DNA of 64,000 bases, taken from FEN-1219 sp039933105. Lineage in GTDB: Bacteria; Pseudomonadota; Gammaproteobacteria; Steroidobacterales; Rariloculaceae. Below the pieces are notes generated by a model, which worked only from the letters and a program-made list of their open reading frames with translations, was not told the origin of the DNA and did no database searches. Of this stretch, positions 33,005 through 42,301 are shown one piece after another (position 1 is the first letter of the stretch; every line of letters starts with the position of its first letter). Where the stretch lies: contig JBDTOT010000001.1 of NCBI GenBank assembly GCA_039933105.1, positions 131,271 to 195,270 of the forward strand. The letters run 5' to 3'. The position numbers and the translations under genes are program-made.

Positions 33005-36000
33005 CGCTGCGCGACTCCCGGGCGCTGCCCGAGGCCGCCCGGCGGCAGCTCTGCACACGGCGCGCCCTTCTGCATTTCCTCTTCCGACAACTTTTCGACC
33101 ATCGGCTCGGCCCACGTGCCCGTCACGCAGTATGAGGCGCGGCCGATGCCGCTCAAGGGCTTCTTGAAGATTGCGCGGAAAATCAGCAGCGCTGCCGCAC
33201 CCACGGGCCCCGCGATCAGCGCGCCAACGGTCGGCAGCATCTTGCTGGGTTCCGCTGTGACGATGGCCTGCTGGCGATAGTCATGGTCACGAAGCCCCGT
33301 GCGGCCCACCATGCCGACGTCGGCGACGGGGCCGGTGAGCTTCAAGTTGTCCGTGTACGCGTTGCCATCGACGATCACGAAGTCGGCGGTGATCTCGTCG
33401 AACACGAACCCGCGTTTGAACACATCGCGGAAGTCGAGCGCCAGCCGCCGCGGCAGCGCGCCGAAGCTGAGTAGCCCCGCCATACGACCCGCACCACCCG
33501 GCTCGACGTCGATCAGGCTGCCCTTCTTCGTCTTCAGCGACAGATCGCCGCCCATGTGATCGAGCCAAGCACCCGACGGGGGACCCGGCCAGTGAACGCT
33601 CGCGGTGATCTCGCCGGTTTCCGCCACGACGAACGTCGAGAATCCGAGCTGCTCCAGCATCTTGCCGACGTTCGTCGAGTTCACCGTCGCCGCGAGACGC
33701 GTCGTGTCGCCATCCACACCGTCCGCGCCGACGAACCACCCGCCGCTGCCCTGCGCGGCGAAGCTGTCCGTGGCGCTTTCGAACGACACCAGTCGGAGGC
33801 CGAGCGGGTCGGACAGGATCTCGGCATCGAGGCGCCCGAGCTGACGTTGACCGAAGCCAAAGACGTCCGCGTGCAGCTGCATGCCCGGCAGCTCGCGCGG
33901 ATCGAGCTTGCTCTGGCTGGCGCTACCCCCGCTGCCGGCATTCAGGTACAGCCGCTTCATGACCGCGACGACCTGCGGACTCTTCACGAGATCCATCGGG
34001 ACCATGATCGTCCCCGCGATGGCGTTGCTGTCGAGCTCGAACTGCCAGTCGTCGGTGCGTCGGCGCGCGCTGACCTTGGAGCTGCCGAGCTTCTGGCCAA
34101 ATACGTAGAAGTCTGCGACATCGAGGTCCGCGCCCGAGAACGCGCCACTCCAGTTCGAGCGCGACGTGTGGCCGCCGCCGGACAGCGCCATCCACTCGTC
34201 GACGCGCAGCACGGGCAAGCTACCGTCGAGAGTGACGCCCTGGTCGGCGTGGAATTCCGGTAGCGCACCGCCGAACTTGAGCGCCGCGCGGCGGAATACG
34301 AACTTGCCCTCGATGGCGGGATCGTTGTCGAAGTCGAGCGCGAACCGGCGCGCCGAGCCCATGTTGCCGCGCATCTCCATGCCGCGCTCGGGGAACAACA
34401 TCTCGAGCTGCAGGTTGGTCGGCTCGCCGGGTGCTTTCGCGAACGGCTCGGGATAGCGCAAAGCGACGCCGGCCAAGTTCGACTCGACCGTGATCCGCCC
34501 CGGCGCGGTCGCGGCGCCGGCCGCCGCAGGAATTAGCAGGTTGCCGTGCCAGCGAGTCTGCCCCGCGAGCCGCTCGCCTTGCGGCAAGTTGAACGCCTGC
34601 ACCACGGCGTCGACCGTGACCTCACCGTCGAAGTCGATGCGTGCGTGATAGCCAGCTGTGTCAACGGTCTGCACGGCAGCCGTCACGGGGCCGTCCAGAA
34701 ATATTCCGTGGATGCCTTCGCCGTGGAGCTGGCCGCCCACGAGCGACAGCCCGCCGTCGATTTCCGTCCAATGCGGCCCGAACCCGCGGAACGCAAGTCC
34801 GCCGTCCTTGACCTTGAGCGCCGCAGTGAGCTGGTACGCCTTCAAGTTCCGCAGCGGCAGCTTCAGATCGAAGCTCACATCGCCCGTGCCGGCGAGCGCC
34901 TGGAGCCGCTTGAATCGATCGCCGAGGTAGTTCGAGATCAGCGGCGCGCGATTCAAGAACTCGAGCACCTGATCCAGCTTGCCCGTGGTATCGGCCGCTA
35001 TCGAGAGCTCGCCGTTGCGCAGGTCCGGGATGGCGACGCGCACTTCATCGGTATGGTTGCCCAGCAAACGGCCGCTGCCGTGTGCCGCGAAACTTGCGTT
35101 CACGAATTCCACGGTGCCGTGCAGATCTTCCGCCGCGGGCCAATCGGGCACGAAGGCAAGCTTCGCTTGATCGAGCTGCACCGTCGCGCGGAACTCTCCT
35201 TCGCCGCCGTCGAATGGGAACGCCAACAACGGCCCGACCCAAGCGACCTCTGCGCTTTCACCTCGTCCACCACGCAATGCGGCGTCGAGCCACTCGACGA
35301 CGCTGGTCGGTATTATCCCCACGGGGAAATAGCGCGGTGCTGCGGCAATATCGAAACTGGACACGCGGGTGCGTAGATCTAGGCGCGGCGAGGTCCCGTC
35401 CATGGGCAACGTGAGCTCGAGGTTCGTACGCAGCGTGGCATCGCGATTCGCGACCACGAGATCGTCGCTCACGACCCGCACGGCATCCTGCCCTGCGCGC
35501 CATACCACGATCCCCCGCAGATCGGCGTCGACCCGCGAGCGGAGCATCGCCGGCCAATCGAGTGCGGCGCCGGAGGTATTGAGCTCGAGGCGGCCGCTGC
35601 GCTCGTCGGCACGCACGTCCCCCGCGAGCCCCGTGATGCCGGGCCAATGCTGGTAGGGCAACACGCTCAGTCCCGAGAATTCCCCCGCCACGGCGTATTC
35701 CGGCTGCGCATCGGCGTTCTGGCCCACGCTGAGCTCGAAGTCGCGCAAGTCACCGCGAGGCACCAGCGCGAGCCAAGCGTCACGCCACGGCGCTTCCGGA
35801 AGCGGCGCGACGAACGGCGTCACATCCTCGAGTCGCAGGAAGTTGCCCTTGAGCCCGACGCGCGCGACGCTTTCGCCACTGAGCGTAATTTCGGCGTCCA
35901 AATTCGCTTCCATGGGCCACGCGCGCGTTGCGTGCGTGACATTCAGGTCCTTCAATGCCACGTGCCAAGCGTTGCCGTCACGCTCCCAGTCCCCGTGCAG

Positions 36001-36909
36001 CGCAATGCGCTCGAAACGCGGGTCGGTGTAGCCAGGCGCGCTCGCCATGGACACGTCCACCAGCTTCATATCGACGTTGCCGCCGGCAAGCTCGTTAGCG
36101 CGCCATTCGAGATGCAAACCTATATCGCCGCGGCCACTGCGCGGCGCGAGCGCCATGGGCTGCAGCAATTGCGCCGCGACTGCGAGATCCACGTCGTTGA
36201 TATCGCTCGAGAGGCGCCAGTCTCCCGTGAACCCCGCGCCGGGCACGTCGTCGTCCACGATGACGGCTTGCAACGTCAGGTCGATGTGGCTCGCAAACTC
36301 GCGCGGCGGCGTGGCGGTCGCCTGTATCTTCAGCACGTCGCCGTCGCGACGCATGGTGCCGGCCACGTCTTGAAACGCCCAGGCGATGCTGCGCGCGGGA
36401 TCCAAGTACAGCACTCGGCTGTCGCGGACGAGCACGTCGATGTCGGGCAGGTCCGGCAACGTGGCTTGATCGCGGCCGGCCGCGTTCACCGGTGCGCCCT
36501 CGAGCCGGTAGCCGGCTTCGCTCTTCACGAGCGTCAGGTCCGTGCCTTCGAACGTGAGCCGGTCGACACTCACTTCGCGGCCGGTGAGTAACTGGTACGC
36601 GAGGCGCAGCGGATTGAAGCCGACATTCGCGGCACGCGCCGTGATGAATGGCGCCGTGGCACCCAGCGCTTTGACGCTGGCGTCCCAGAACTCGAGCTCG
36701 GGACCACGCCAGCTCCACCCCGCGTCCAGGCGCGCGAACTGAAGCTCCAGGCCGAGCTCGTTCGCAACCCACGCTTTGACCTGGGCCTGGTGCGCCGGCA
36801 ACTGGCGCAGCAACAGCTGCGAGCCGCCGATCACGAGCACGATGAGCGCCACGACCGTGGCCTTGGCGATCAACGTACGTCGAACGATCTTGCGGAACAG
36901 CGTCGGCAT
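33001..36909 (-). CDS. yhdP: YhdP family AsmA-like envelope transport protein
   Basis: This 1302-residue protein has a single N-terminal membrane helix (VVALIVLVIGGSQLLLR, about residues 19-35) followed by a long, beta-rich periplasmic region. YhdP and AsmA-like proteins form hydrophobic bridges that carry phospholipids from inner to outer membrane. The C-terminal family block is seen in DFRDVFKRGFVFDEITADF, GRTGLRDHDYRQQAIVT and AALLIFRAIFKKPLSGIGR. Length matches E. coli YhdP (about 1266). The gene is preceded by a tandem repeat and rng. Confidence 0.94.
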   Translation of the reverse strand: MPTLFRKIVRRTLIAKATVVALIVLVIGGSQLLLRQLPAHQAQVKAWVANELGLELQFARLDAGWSWRGPELEFWDASVKALGATAPFITARAANVGFNPLRLAYQLLTGREVSVDRLTFEGTDLTLVKSEAGYRLEGAPVNAAGRDQATLPDLPDIDVLVRDSRVLYLDPARSIAWAFQDVAGTMRRDGDVLKIQATATPPREFASHIDLTLQAVIVDDDVPGAGFTGDWRLSSDINDVDLAVAAQLLQPMALAPRSGRGDIGLHLEWRANELAGGNVDMKLVDVSMASAPGYTDPRFERIALHGDWERDGNAWHVALKDLNVTHATRAWPMEANLDAEITLSGESVARVGLKGNFLRLEDVTPFVAPLPEAPWRDAWLALVPRGDLRDFELSVGQNADAQPEYAVAGEFSGLSVLPYQHWPGITGLAGDVRADERSGRLELNTSGAALDWPAMLRSRVDADLRGIVVWRAGQDAVRVVSDDLVVANRDATLRTNLELTLPMDGTSPRLDLRTRVSSFDIAAAPRYFPVGIIPTSVVEWLDAALRGGRGESAEVAWVGPLLAFPFDGGEGEFRATVQLDQAKLAFVPDWPAAEDLHGTVEFVNASFAAHGSGRLLGNHTDEVRVAIPDLRNGELSIAADTTGKLDQVLEFLNRAPLISNYLGDRFKRLQALAGTGDVSFDLKLPLRNLKAYQLTAALKVKDGGLAFRGFGPHWTEIDGGLSLVGGQLHGEGIHGIFLDGPVTAAVQTVDTAGYHARIDFDGEVTVDAVVQAFNLPQGERLAGQTRWHGNLLIPAAAGAATAPGRITVESNLAGVALRYPEPFAKAPGEPTNLQLEMLFPERGMEMRGNMGSARRFALDFDNDPAIEGKFVFRRAALKFGGALPEFHADQGVTLDGSLPVLRVDEWMALSGGGHTSRSNWSGAFSGADLDVADFYVFGQKLGSSKVSARRRTDDWQFELDSNAIAGTIMVPMDLVKSPQVVAVMKRLYLNAGSGGSASQSKLDPRELPGMQLHADVFGFGQRQLGRLDAEILSDPLGLRLVSFESATDSFAAQGSGGWFVGADGVDGDTTRLAATVNSTNVGKMLEQLGFSTFVVAETGEITASVHWPGPPSGAWLDHMGGDLSLKTKKGSLIDVEPGGAGRMAGLLSFGALPRRLALDFRDVFKRGFVFDEITADFVIVDGNAYTDNLKLTGPVADVGMVGRTGLRDHDYRQQAIVTAEPSKMLPTVGALIAGPVGAAALLIFRAIFKKPLSGIGRASYCVTGTWAEPMVEKLSEEEMQKGAPCAELPPGGLGQRPGVAQR

Positions 36910-36913
36910 ATCT

Positions 36914-36957
36914 GCTTACGAAATCTGGGGCTTACGAAATCTGGGGCTTACGAAATC
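36914..36957. repeat. 16-bp tandem repeat, 2.75 copies, between rng and yhdP
   Basis: The unit GCTTACGAAATCTGGG occurs at 36914-36929 and 36930-36945 without mismatch, followed by a 12-base partial copy at 36946-36957. It fills the gap just upstream (minus strand) of the yhdP ATG, replacing any normal Shine-Dalgarno sequence. Copy number could vary by slippage. Confidence 0.85.
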
Positions 36958-36976
36958 GGCGTTTGCTCAACGAGAA

Positions 36977-38446
36977 TTACATCAATACCACGTCGAACTG
37001 TTCTGGCGAGTACAAGCCCTCGCTCTGGAGCCGAATGGCCTTACCCGTGAGTTCCTCGAGCTCCGCGATGCTGGCCGAATCCTCGTCGAGCAGCCGCTCG
37101 ATCACGCTCGCCCGGGCCAGTACCAGCACTTCCTGGAAGTCGAACTGCCGGTGCTGCCGCAGGATCTCGCGGAAGATCTCGTGGCACACGGTCTCAGCGG
37201 TCTTCACGAACCCACGCCCCTCACAGCTAGGACATGGCTGGCACAGCAGGTGTTCCAGGCTCTCGCGGTTGCGCTTGCGGGTCATCTCGACGAGCCCCAG
37301 CGGGGACACGTTCATGACCTGCGTCTTCGCGTGATCGCCCGCCAGCCGGTCCGTGAGCGTCTGCAGCACCTGCCGGCGATGCTCTTCCTCGATCATGTCG
37401 ATGAAGTCGATGATGATGATGCCACCGAGATTGCGCAGCTTCAGCTGGCGCGCAATCGCCGCTGCAGCCTCTAGATTGGTGCGGAAGATCGTTTCTTCCA
37501 GGTTCCTATGGCCCACATAGGCCCCGGTGTTCACGTCGATCGTGGTCATGGCCTCGGTCTGGTCGAACACGACGTACCCACCGGACTTCAGCGGCACCTT
37601 GCGGTGCAACGCGCGATTAATGTCGTCGTCGATGCCATACGTGTCGAAGATCGGCCGATTCTCGCTATAGAGCTCGATCAACGGGGCTAGGCGCGGCACG
37701 AAGTTCTCGGCGAACTGCTTCAATTTAACGAGCGTGACCTCGGAGTCGACACGCACGCGCGCGATGTCAGGGCTCGACGAATCGCGCAGCATACGCAGCG
37801 GCAGCGGCAGGTCTTCGTACACGAGCGCGCCCGGAGGCGTGTGCTTGGCTGTTTCCTCGATCGACTGCCACAGCTTGTGCAGGAAGGTGAGATCGGCCTG
37901 GAGCGCCTCCCGCGTGGCGCCTTCGGCCGCCGTGCGGATGATGTAGCCGGCCTCGGGCGCTGTGACCCGCAGTTCCTCGACCAGCGAGCGCAGCCGTTCG
38001 CGCTCGGTGTCGTCGTCGATGCGCGACGACACGCCGATGCCGGCGCTGGCCGGCGTGAGCACGAGGTAGCGCGACGGGATGGCGATGTAGGTCGTGAGCC
38101 GGGCGCCCTTGGTGCCGAGCGGCTCCTTCAGCACCTGCACGAGGAGCTCCTGGCCCTCGCGGACGAACTCGCGGATATCCGGCTCGGCGCCGTCGGCGGG
38201 CTGCTCCCCGTGCAGGCTGCGAGCAATGTCGGACGCATGCAGGAACGCCGTACGCTCGAGGCCAAGCTCGATGAACGCGGCCTGCATTCCGGGCAGCACG
38301 CGTGACACCTTGCCCTTGTAGATGTTGCTGATGACGCCGCGGCGGCTCGAGCGCTCGATCTGCACTTCCTGCAGCACGCCGCTCTCGACGAGCGCGGTGC
38401 GAACCTCGCTCTCCGTAGCGTTGATCAGGATTTCTTCGCGCTTCAT
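36977..38446 (-). CDS. rng: ribonuclease G
   Basis: RNase G cleaves 5' ends of 16S rRNA precursors and some mRNAs. The ATG at 38446 (MKREEILINATESEVRTALV) overlaps the maf stop by ATGA, and gives 489 residues. Key segments are the S1-like region GNIYKGKV-like SNIYKGKVSRVLPGMQAAF, the DNase I-like catalytic area with VFDQTEAMTTIDVNTGAYVG (two metal-binding Asp), and IIIDFIDMIEEEHRRQVL. The zinc-link pair is CQPCPSC. It ends without the RNase E tail. Confidence 0.97.
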   Translation of the reverse strand: MKREEILINATESEVRTALVESGVLQEVQIERSSRRGVISNIYKGKVSRVLPGMQAAFIELGLERTAFLHASDIARSLHGEQPADGAEPDIREFVREGQELLVQVLKEPLGTKGARLTTYIAIPSRYLVLTPASAGIGVSSRIDDDTERERLRSLVEELRVTAPEAGYIIRTAAEGATREALQADLTFLHKLWQSIEETAKHTPPGALVYEDLPLPLRMLRDSSSPDIARVRVDSEVTLVKLKQFAENFVPRLAPLIELYSENRPIFDTYGIDDDINRALHRKVPLKSGGYVVFDQTEAMTTIDVNTGAYVGHRNLEETIFRTNLEAAAAIARQLKLRNLGGIIIIDFIDMIEEEHRRQVLQTLTDRLAGDHAKTQVMNVSPLGLVEMTRKRNRESLEHLLCQPCPSCEGRGFVKTAETVCHEIFREILRQHRQFDFQEVLVLARASVIERLLDEDSASIAELEELTGKAIRLQSEGLYSPEQFDVVLM

Positions 38447-39048
38447 GCGGCGACCACTGCCTTTTGCCAAACCGAAATGCCGCGGCGCGCCAGCAAAACG
38501 GCGGTCTCATAGAGCGGCAGGCCGACCACGCTCGAGTAGCTGCCACGCAGGTGCTCGACGAACACGGCCGCGTGGCCCTGGATGCCGTAACCGCCGGCCT
38601 TGTCGAACGGCTCGCCCGTGGCACAGTAAGCCCTGCGTTCGGCGGGCGTCGTCGCACGAAATCTCACTTCGCTCTCGCACAGCAACGTGTCGGCGCCCTG
38701 CGAGGTCTCGAGCGCGATAGCGGTCAGCACGCGATGCGCGCGGCCGGACAGCGCCGCAAGCATGGCCTCGGCTTGCGCGGCGTCCGCCGGCTTGCCGAGC
38801 ACTTGCTCATCGAGCACGACGGCGGTATCGGCCGCGAGCACTGGCCGTTGTTCGCCAGGCTCGAGCGCGGTCCAGACGGCGCCGGCCTTGGCGGCGGCAA
38901 GCCGCAGCACGTACGCGTCGGCGGCCTCGCCCGCGGCCTGCTCCTCGGGAATGGCGGCCGGGCGGACGCGATACGGCACGCCAATTTGGCGCAGCAGCTC
39001 GCTACGCCGCGGCGATGCCGACGCGAGATACACGAAATCCGTTCTCAT
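38443..39048 (-). CDS. maf: Maf family nucleotide pyrophosphatase (YhdE type)
   Basis: Maf proteins hydrolyse non-canonical or pyrimidine nucleoside triphosphates. The 201-residue protein has the signature YLASASPRRSELLRQIGV, VLAADTAVVLDEQVLGKP and AYCATGEPFDKAGGYGIQG, matching the YhdE subgroup acting on dTTP/UTP. The maf-rng-yhdP series on one strand is the classical cluster next to mreBCD in E. coli; mre genes are absent here. Confidence 0.95.
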   Translation of the reverse strand: MRTDFVYLASASPRRSELLRQIGVPYRVRPAAIPEEQAAGEAADAYVLRLAAAKAGAVWTALEPGEQRPVLAADTAVVLDEQVLGKPADAAQAEAMLAALSGRAHRVLTAIALETSQGADTLLCESEVRFRATTPAERRAYCATGEPFDKAGGYGIQGHAAVFVEHLRGSYSSVVGLPLYETAVLLARRGISVWQKAVVAA

Positions 39049-39133
39049 TCAACGCACTATAGCGCGAGACGCGAACGCGAGTCAGGTCTCGCGCGGTTGT
39101 GCTGCGGTCCGAAGGCGAACCGTGCGGCGCGGT

Positions 39134-39607
39134 TCAGGCGCGGTGGTACGGGTGATGTTCGAGAAGCGACCAGGCGCGGTACAGCGCTTCGGCGGCGATG
39201 ATTTTGGCGAGGCCGTGCGGCAGCGTCAGCGGCGAAAGCGACCAGCGTTCGTGCGCGCGCTTCGTGCACTCCGGAGAGAGGCCGTCAGGGCCGCCAATCA
39301 GGAGAAAGACGGGTGCGCCGACGCGCATCCAACCATTGAGCTTCGCGGCCAGGTCCTGCGTGCCCCAGGGTTTGCCCCGCTCCTCGAGCGCCACGACGTG
39401 CCCGCCGGCCGGTACCGCCGCGAGCAGGCGCTCGCCTTCGTCGGCGATCGCTCGGTCGACCGGAGTGCGGGCCGTGCGCCGAGCCAGCGGGAGCGTCTTG
39501 ATTTCGAGTGTGCAGCGGCCGCGCAAGCGCTTAGCGTAGTCGGCGGCGCCGTCATCGACCCACGCGGGCTGGCGGTTGCTGGCCGTGAGCAGCGACAACC
39601 GCAACAT
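39134..39607 (-). CDS. rlmH: 23S rRNA pseudouridine-1915 N3-methyltransferase
   Basis: RlmH methylates pseudouridine 1915 of 23S rRNA with SAM. The 157-residue SPOUT protein has GGHVVALEERGKPW, VFLLIGGPDGLSPEC (the SAM-binding loop), and SLSPLTLPHGLAKIIAAEAL and YRAWSLLEHHPYHRA near the C-terminus. Length equals that of the E. coli enzyme (155). It follows rsfS by 15 bases, the conserved nadD-rsfS-rlmH order. Confidence 0.97.
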   Translation of the reverse strand: MLRLSLLTASNRQPAWVDDGAADYAKRLRGRCTLEIKTLPLARRTARTPVDRAIADEGERLLAAVPAGGHVVALEERGKPWGTQDLAAKLNGWMRVGAPVFLLIGGPDGLSPECTKRAHERWSLSPLTLPHGLAKIIAAEALYRAWSLLEHHPYHRA

Positions 39608-39622
39608 GCAAGCGCGCGCGTG

Positions 39623-40096
39623 CTACGCGCCGGCCTCGGCCGCGGCGGCGTCGTCGCGCGCCGCGATGTCCCAGAGCTTCTCGAGATTGTAGAACTCGCG
39701 GACGCGCGGCAGCATCACGTGCACGACGAGCTCGCCCAAATCCACGAGTACCCACTCGCCGCCATTCGCGCCTTCGACGCCAATGGGCCTGAACCCCGCT
39801 TGCTTGCTCTGCTCGACGACTGCGTTTGCGATCGCGCGCACGTGCCGATCGGAACGGCCGCTCGCGATGGCCATCGCGTCAGTCACCGTCGTGAGGTGAC
39901 GCACATCCAAGAACGTGGTCTCGAACGCTTTGAGATCATCGAGCGCGTGGGCGACCACCTGAGCGACGGTCCGCGGACTCTGCGCCCGCTTCGTGCGCTT
40001 GGCGGCTGGACTGCGGCGGCGTCTCGCCGGCGCTTTCTCGGCGCTGGTGGACTCGGTTTCGGTCTGAACTGCTTTCTTCCTAGGCGGTTTCGGCAT
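39623..40096 (-). CDS. rsfS: ribosome silencing factor
   Basis: RsfS binds L14 and blocks subunit joining under starvation. The ATG at 40096 gives 157 residues, overlapping the nadD end by 17 bases. A basic N-terminal extension of about 40 residues (ARRRRSPAAKRTKRAQSPR) precedes the conserved core LKAFETTFLDVRHLTTVTD, SGRSDRHVRAIANAVVE and EWVLVDLGELVVHVMLPRV. The extension is longer than in E. coli (105 residues total), perhaps contacting RNA. Confidence 0.93.
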   Translation of the reverse strand: MPKPPRKKAVQTETESTSAEKAPARRRRSPAAKRTKRAQSPRTVAQVVAHALDDLKAFETTFLDVRHLTTVTDAMAIASGRSDRHVRAIANAVVEQSKQAGFRPIGVEGANGGEWVLVDLGELVVHVMLPRVREFYNLEKLWDIAARDDAAAAEAGA

Positions 40097-40721
40097 AACA
40101 CTCCGTTTCGAGAATGATGTGCCGGACACTGTCCGGCACCAGGAACTTCGGGTCGACCCCGGCGCGCAACGAAGCGCGCAGATCCGTCGACGCAATCTCG
40201 AGCTGCGTGACGGGCTGGATATGGATGCGACCCGCGAGACTTAAAGTGAGCTCGTGCGCTTGAACGGTGCGGCGCTCCAAATACAGCTCCCCGAGCGACC
40301 CGCCGCGCGGCGCGTCCCAACCGGGCCGCTGCGCGACAACGACGTGCGCAAGGTCGAGCAGCTCGCGCCACTTGTGCCAATACGGCAAATTCAAGAACGC
40401 ATCCATGCCGAGCAGCAGACACAACGGCCGGTCGGCGAATTCCGCCCGGAGGCTCGTGAGCGTATCGAACGTATATGACAAGCCGGGGCGCTTGAGCTCG
40501 CGGTCGTCCGCAACGAAGCCGGGCTCGTCCGCAATAGCGGCTTGCACCATGCGCAGCCGGAGCTGTGCATCCGTCGAGGGCGCCGTGCGGTGCGGCGGCG
40601 ACGCGGCCGGCACGAAGTGCACACGCTCGAGATCGAGCGCACGCTTCAGCTCGAGCGCCGTGCGCAAGTGCCCATAGTGAATCGGATCGAAGGTTCCGCC
40701 GAAAATACCGATCGGTTGCAT
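40080..40721 (-). CDS. nadD: nicotinate-nucleotide adenylyltransferase
   Basis: NadD adenylates nicotinate mononucleotide in NAD synthesis. The 213-residue nucleotidyltransferase has the HxGH-type loop GIFGGTFDPIHYGHLRTA, then RPGLSYTFDTLTSLR, and the C-terminal SSTD-like ISTDLR-type IASTDLRASLR. It begins four bases after the holA stop; holA-nadD-rsfS-rlmH is a common gammaproteobacterial run. Confidence 0.97.
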   Translation of the reverse strand: MQPIGIFGGTFDPIHYGHLRTALELKRALDLERVHFVPAASPPHRTAPSTDAQLRLRMVQAAIADEPGFVADDRELKRPGLSYTFDTLTSLRAEFADRPLCLLLGMDAFLNLPYWHKWRELLDLAHVVVAQRPGWDAPRGGSLGELYLERRTVQAHELTLSLAGRIHIQPVTQLEIASTDLRASLRAGVDPKFLVPDSVRHIILETECYAETA

Positions 40722-40724
40722 GCG

Positions 40725-41753
40725 CTAGCGAACTCGCGCGCCCTCTGCGGGGCGTAACAGTGAAATAAGAAGGTCCGTCAGCGTAGTCCAAGGCTCGGCC
40801 GGGAACACGCCTTTCAGCGAGGCGTCGACGCGCGCGGCTTCCACGATCAGTGCGCGCAGCCGCGACGCCTTGAAGCGGCGCAGCGCCGATTTCACGAGCG
40901 GCTGGCGACGCTGCCACACACCGGTCTTCATGAGCGCACCGTCGACGTTGTCGCCGTGGCGCACGGCATATTCGAGCCGCGCGAGCAGGCTGATGTCGCG
41001 GTTCAACACCCAGCTGATCTGCACCGGGTGCACGCCCTCGGCACGCAGGCCGTGCAGGATCTTGAACACGCGGCCGGTCTCGCACGCGAGCACCGCATCG
41101 GCCAGGCCGAAGATATCGAAGCGGCTGTTGTTCGCGACGAACTCGAGCACTTCGCCCTCGTCTACCTCGCGCCCGTTGGCCGTGAGCGCGAGCCGTTTGA
41201 TCTCCTGATCCGCGGCGAGCAGGTTGCCTTCCACGCGTTCGGCCAAGGATTGCGCGGCCGCCGTCGTGAGCTTGAGCTTGGCGCCCTGCGCACGCTGCTG
41301 GATCCAGCGGGGCAGTTCGCCGCGCTGGATCGGCCAGACATCGACCACGACGCCGTGCTGTTCGATGGCCTTGACCCACGCGGAGCGGCTTGCAGCGGAA
41401 TCGAGTTTCTCGCCCACGGCGACAATCAGCAACGTGTCGGGATCGTGGCGTTCGGCGAGCGCTGCGATGGTGCGGCTGCCTTCATCGCCGGGCTTCGGCG
41501 TCGCAAGGCGGATCTCCACGATCTTGCGCGATGCAAACAGCGAGAGGTTGTCGGCGCCAGCCGCGAGGCCGCCCCAGCGGAATGTGCGATCGGCCGCGTG
41601 CAACTCGCGCGTCGTAAAGTCGGCGCTCTTCGCGGCGGCACGAATCTGCTCTAGCGCTTCGTCAACGAGCAAGGTCTCGTCGCCGGCCACGAGGTAGACC
41701 TTGGCCAGACCACCGGTCAGATGCTTCTCGAGTTGGCGCAACGGTAGTTTCAA
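40725..41753 (-). CDS. holA: DNA polymerase III subunit delta
   Basis: The delta subunit opens the beta clamp during loading. I start it at TTG 41753, reading MKLPLRQLEKHLTGGLAKVY, 342 residues; no ATG fits and the frame upstream runs into the Trm112-like gene. The core KVYLVAGDETLLVDEALEQI, the IKRLALTANGREVDEGEV sensor area and the RFDIFGLADAVL segment fit HolA. Usually holA sits between lptE and nadD; here lptE is 4 kb away. Confidence 0.92.
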   Translation of the reverse strand: MKLPLRQLEKHLTGGLAKVYLVAGDETLLVDEALEQIRAAAKSADFTTRELHAADRTFRWGGLAAGADNLSLFASRKIVEIRLATPKPGDEGSRTIAALAERHDPDTLLIVAVGEKLDSAASRSAWVKAIEQHGVVVDVWPIQRGELPRWIQQRAQGAKLKLTTAAAQSLAERVEGNLLAADQEIKRLALTANGREVDEGEVLEFVANNSRFDIFGLADAVLACETGRVFKILHGLRAEGVHPVQISWVLNRDISLLARLEYAVRHGDNVDGALMKTGVWQRRQPLVKSALRRFKASRLRALIVEAARVDASLKGVFPAEPWTTLTDLLISLLRPAEGARVR

Positions 41754-41764
41754 ACGCGCTTCGC

Positions 41765-42025
41765 CTATGGCCCTTCGATCTGCGAGAGAGGCATGGCCTG
41801 GTCCTCGAGCAGCACCGGCACGCCGTCGCGCACGGGATACACGAGCTTGCCGCTGCGGGTCACGAGCGCCTCGGAAAGCGGCTCGGCCACGACCACGTCT
41901 TCGCGATTGCGGATGCGCTGCCCGGCGATGCGCTCGTTCAGGAGCGCGAGCTCGCGCGCCGGCAGCAACTCCAGCGCCGAACGGGTCACGGGGCAACACA
42001 CGATGTCGAGCAACTTTCGGTCCAA
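41765..42025 (-). CDS. Trm112 family (YcaR-like) small protein
   Basis: The 86-residue protein begins MDRKLLDIVCCPVTRSALEL and contains KLVYPVRDGVPVLLEDQA, the hallmark of Trm112/YcaR proteins. Eukaryotic Trm112 is a methyltransferase co-activator; bacterial relatives are mostly uncharacterised. Only two of the usual Cys positions are obvious (CCP). It lies between yidD and holA, 3 bases after yidD. Confidence 0.87.
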   Translation of the reverse strand: MDRKLLDIVCCPVTRSALELLPARELALLNERIAGQRIRNREDVVVAEPLSEALVTRSGKLVYPVRDGVPVLLEDQAMPLSQIEGP

Positions 42026-42028
42026 AAC

Positions 42029-42301
42029 TCAATTACTCCGACCATCGGGCGGCGGCACAGGATCGTACCCGGCCCCGCCCCACGGATGACAACGGCCGAT
42101 GCGTTTTGCCGCAAGCCACGCGCCGCGGCGCGCACCGAAGGTCTGAATCGCTTCGGCCGCGTAGACCGAGCACGTGGGCTCGTAGCGGCACACCCGACCG
42201 AGCCAGGGCGACAACACGAGTTGGTAGAGCCTAATGGAGCCGATCAACAGGCGACGGGCCACCGCGGCAGGAAAACCGGGGAAACTCAACGCCTGCGCCA
42301 C
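42029..42301 (-). CDS. yidD: membrane protein insertion efficiency factor YidD
   Basis: YidD is a small membrane-associated helper of YidC-dependent insertion. The 90-residue protein has the family pattern LIGSIRLYQLVLSPWLGR, CRYEPTCSVYAAEAIQTFG and IGRCHPWGGAGYDPVP. It overlaps the 3' end of cysS by 16 bases. In most genomes yidD is beside rnpA and yidC; that linkage is absent here. Confidence 0.94.
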   Translation of the reverse strand: MAQALSFPGFPAAVARRLLIGSIRLYQLVLSPWLGRVCRYEPTCSVYAAEAIQTFGARRGAWLAAKRIGRCHPWGGAGYDPVPPPDGRSN

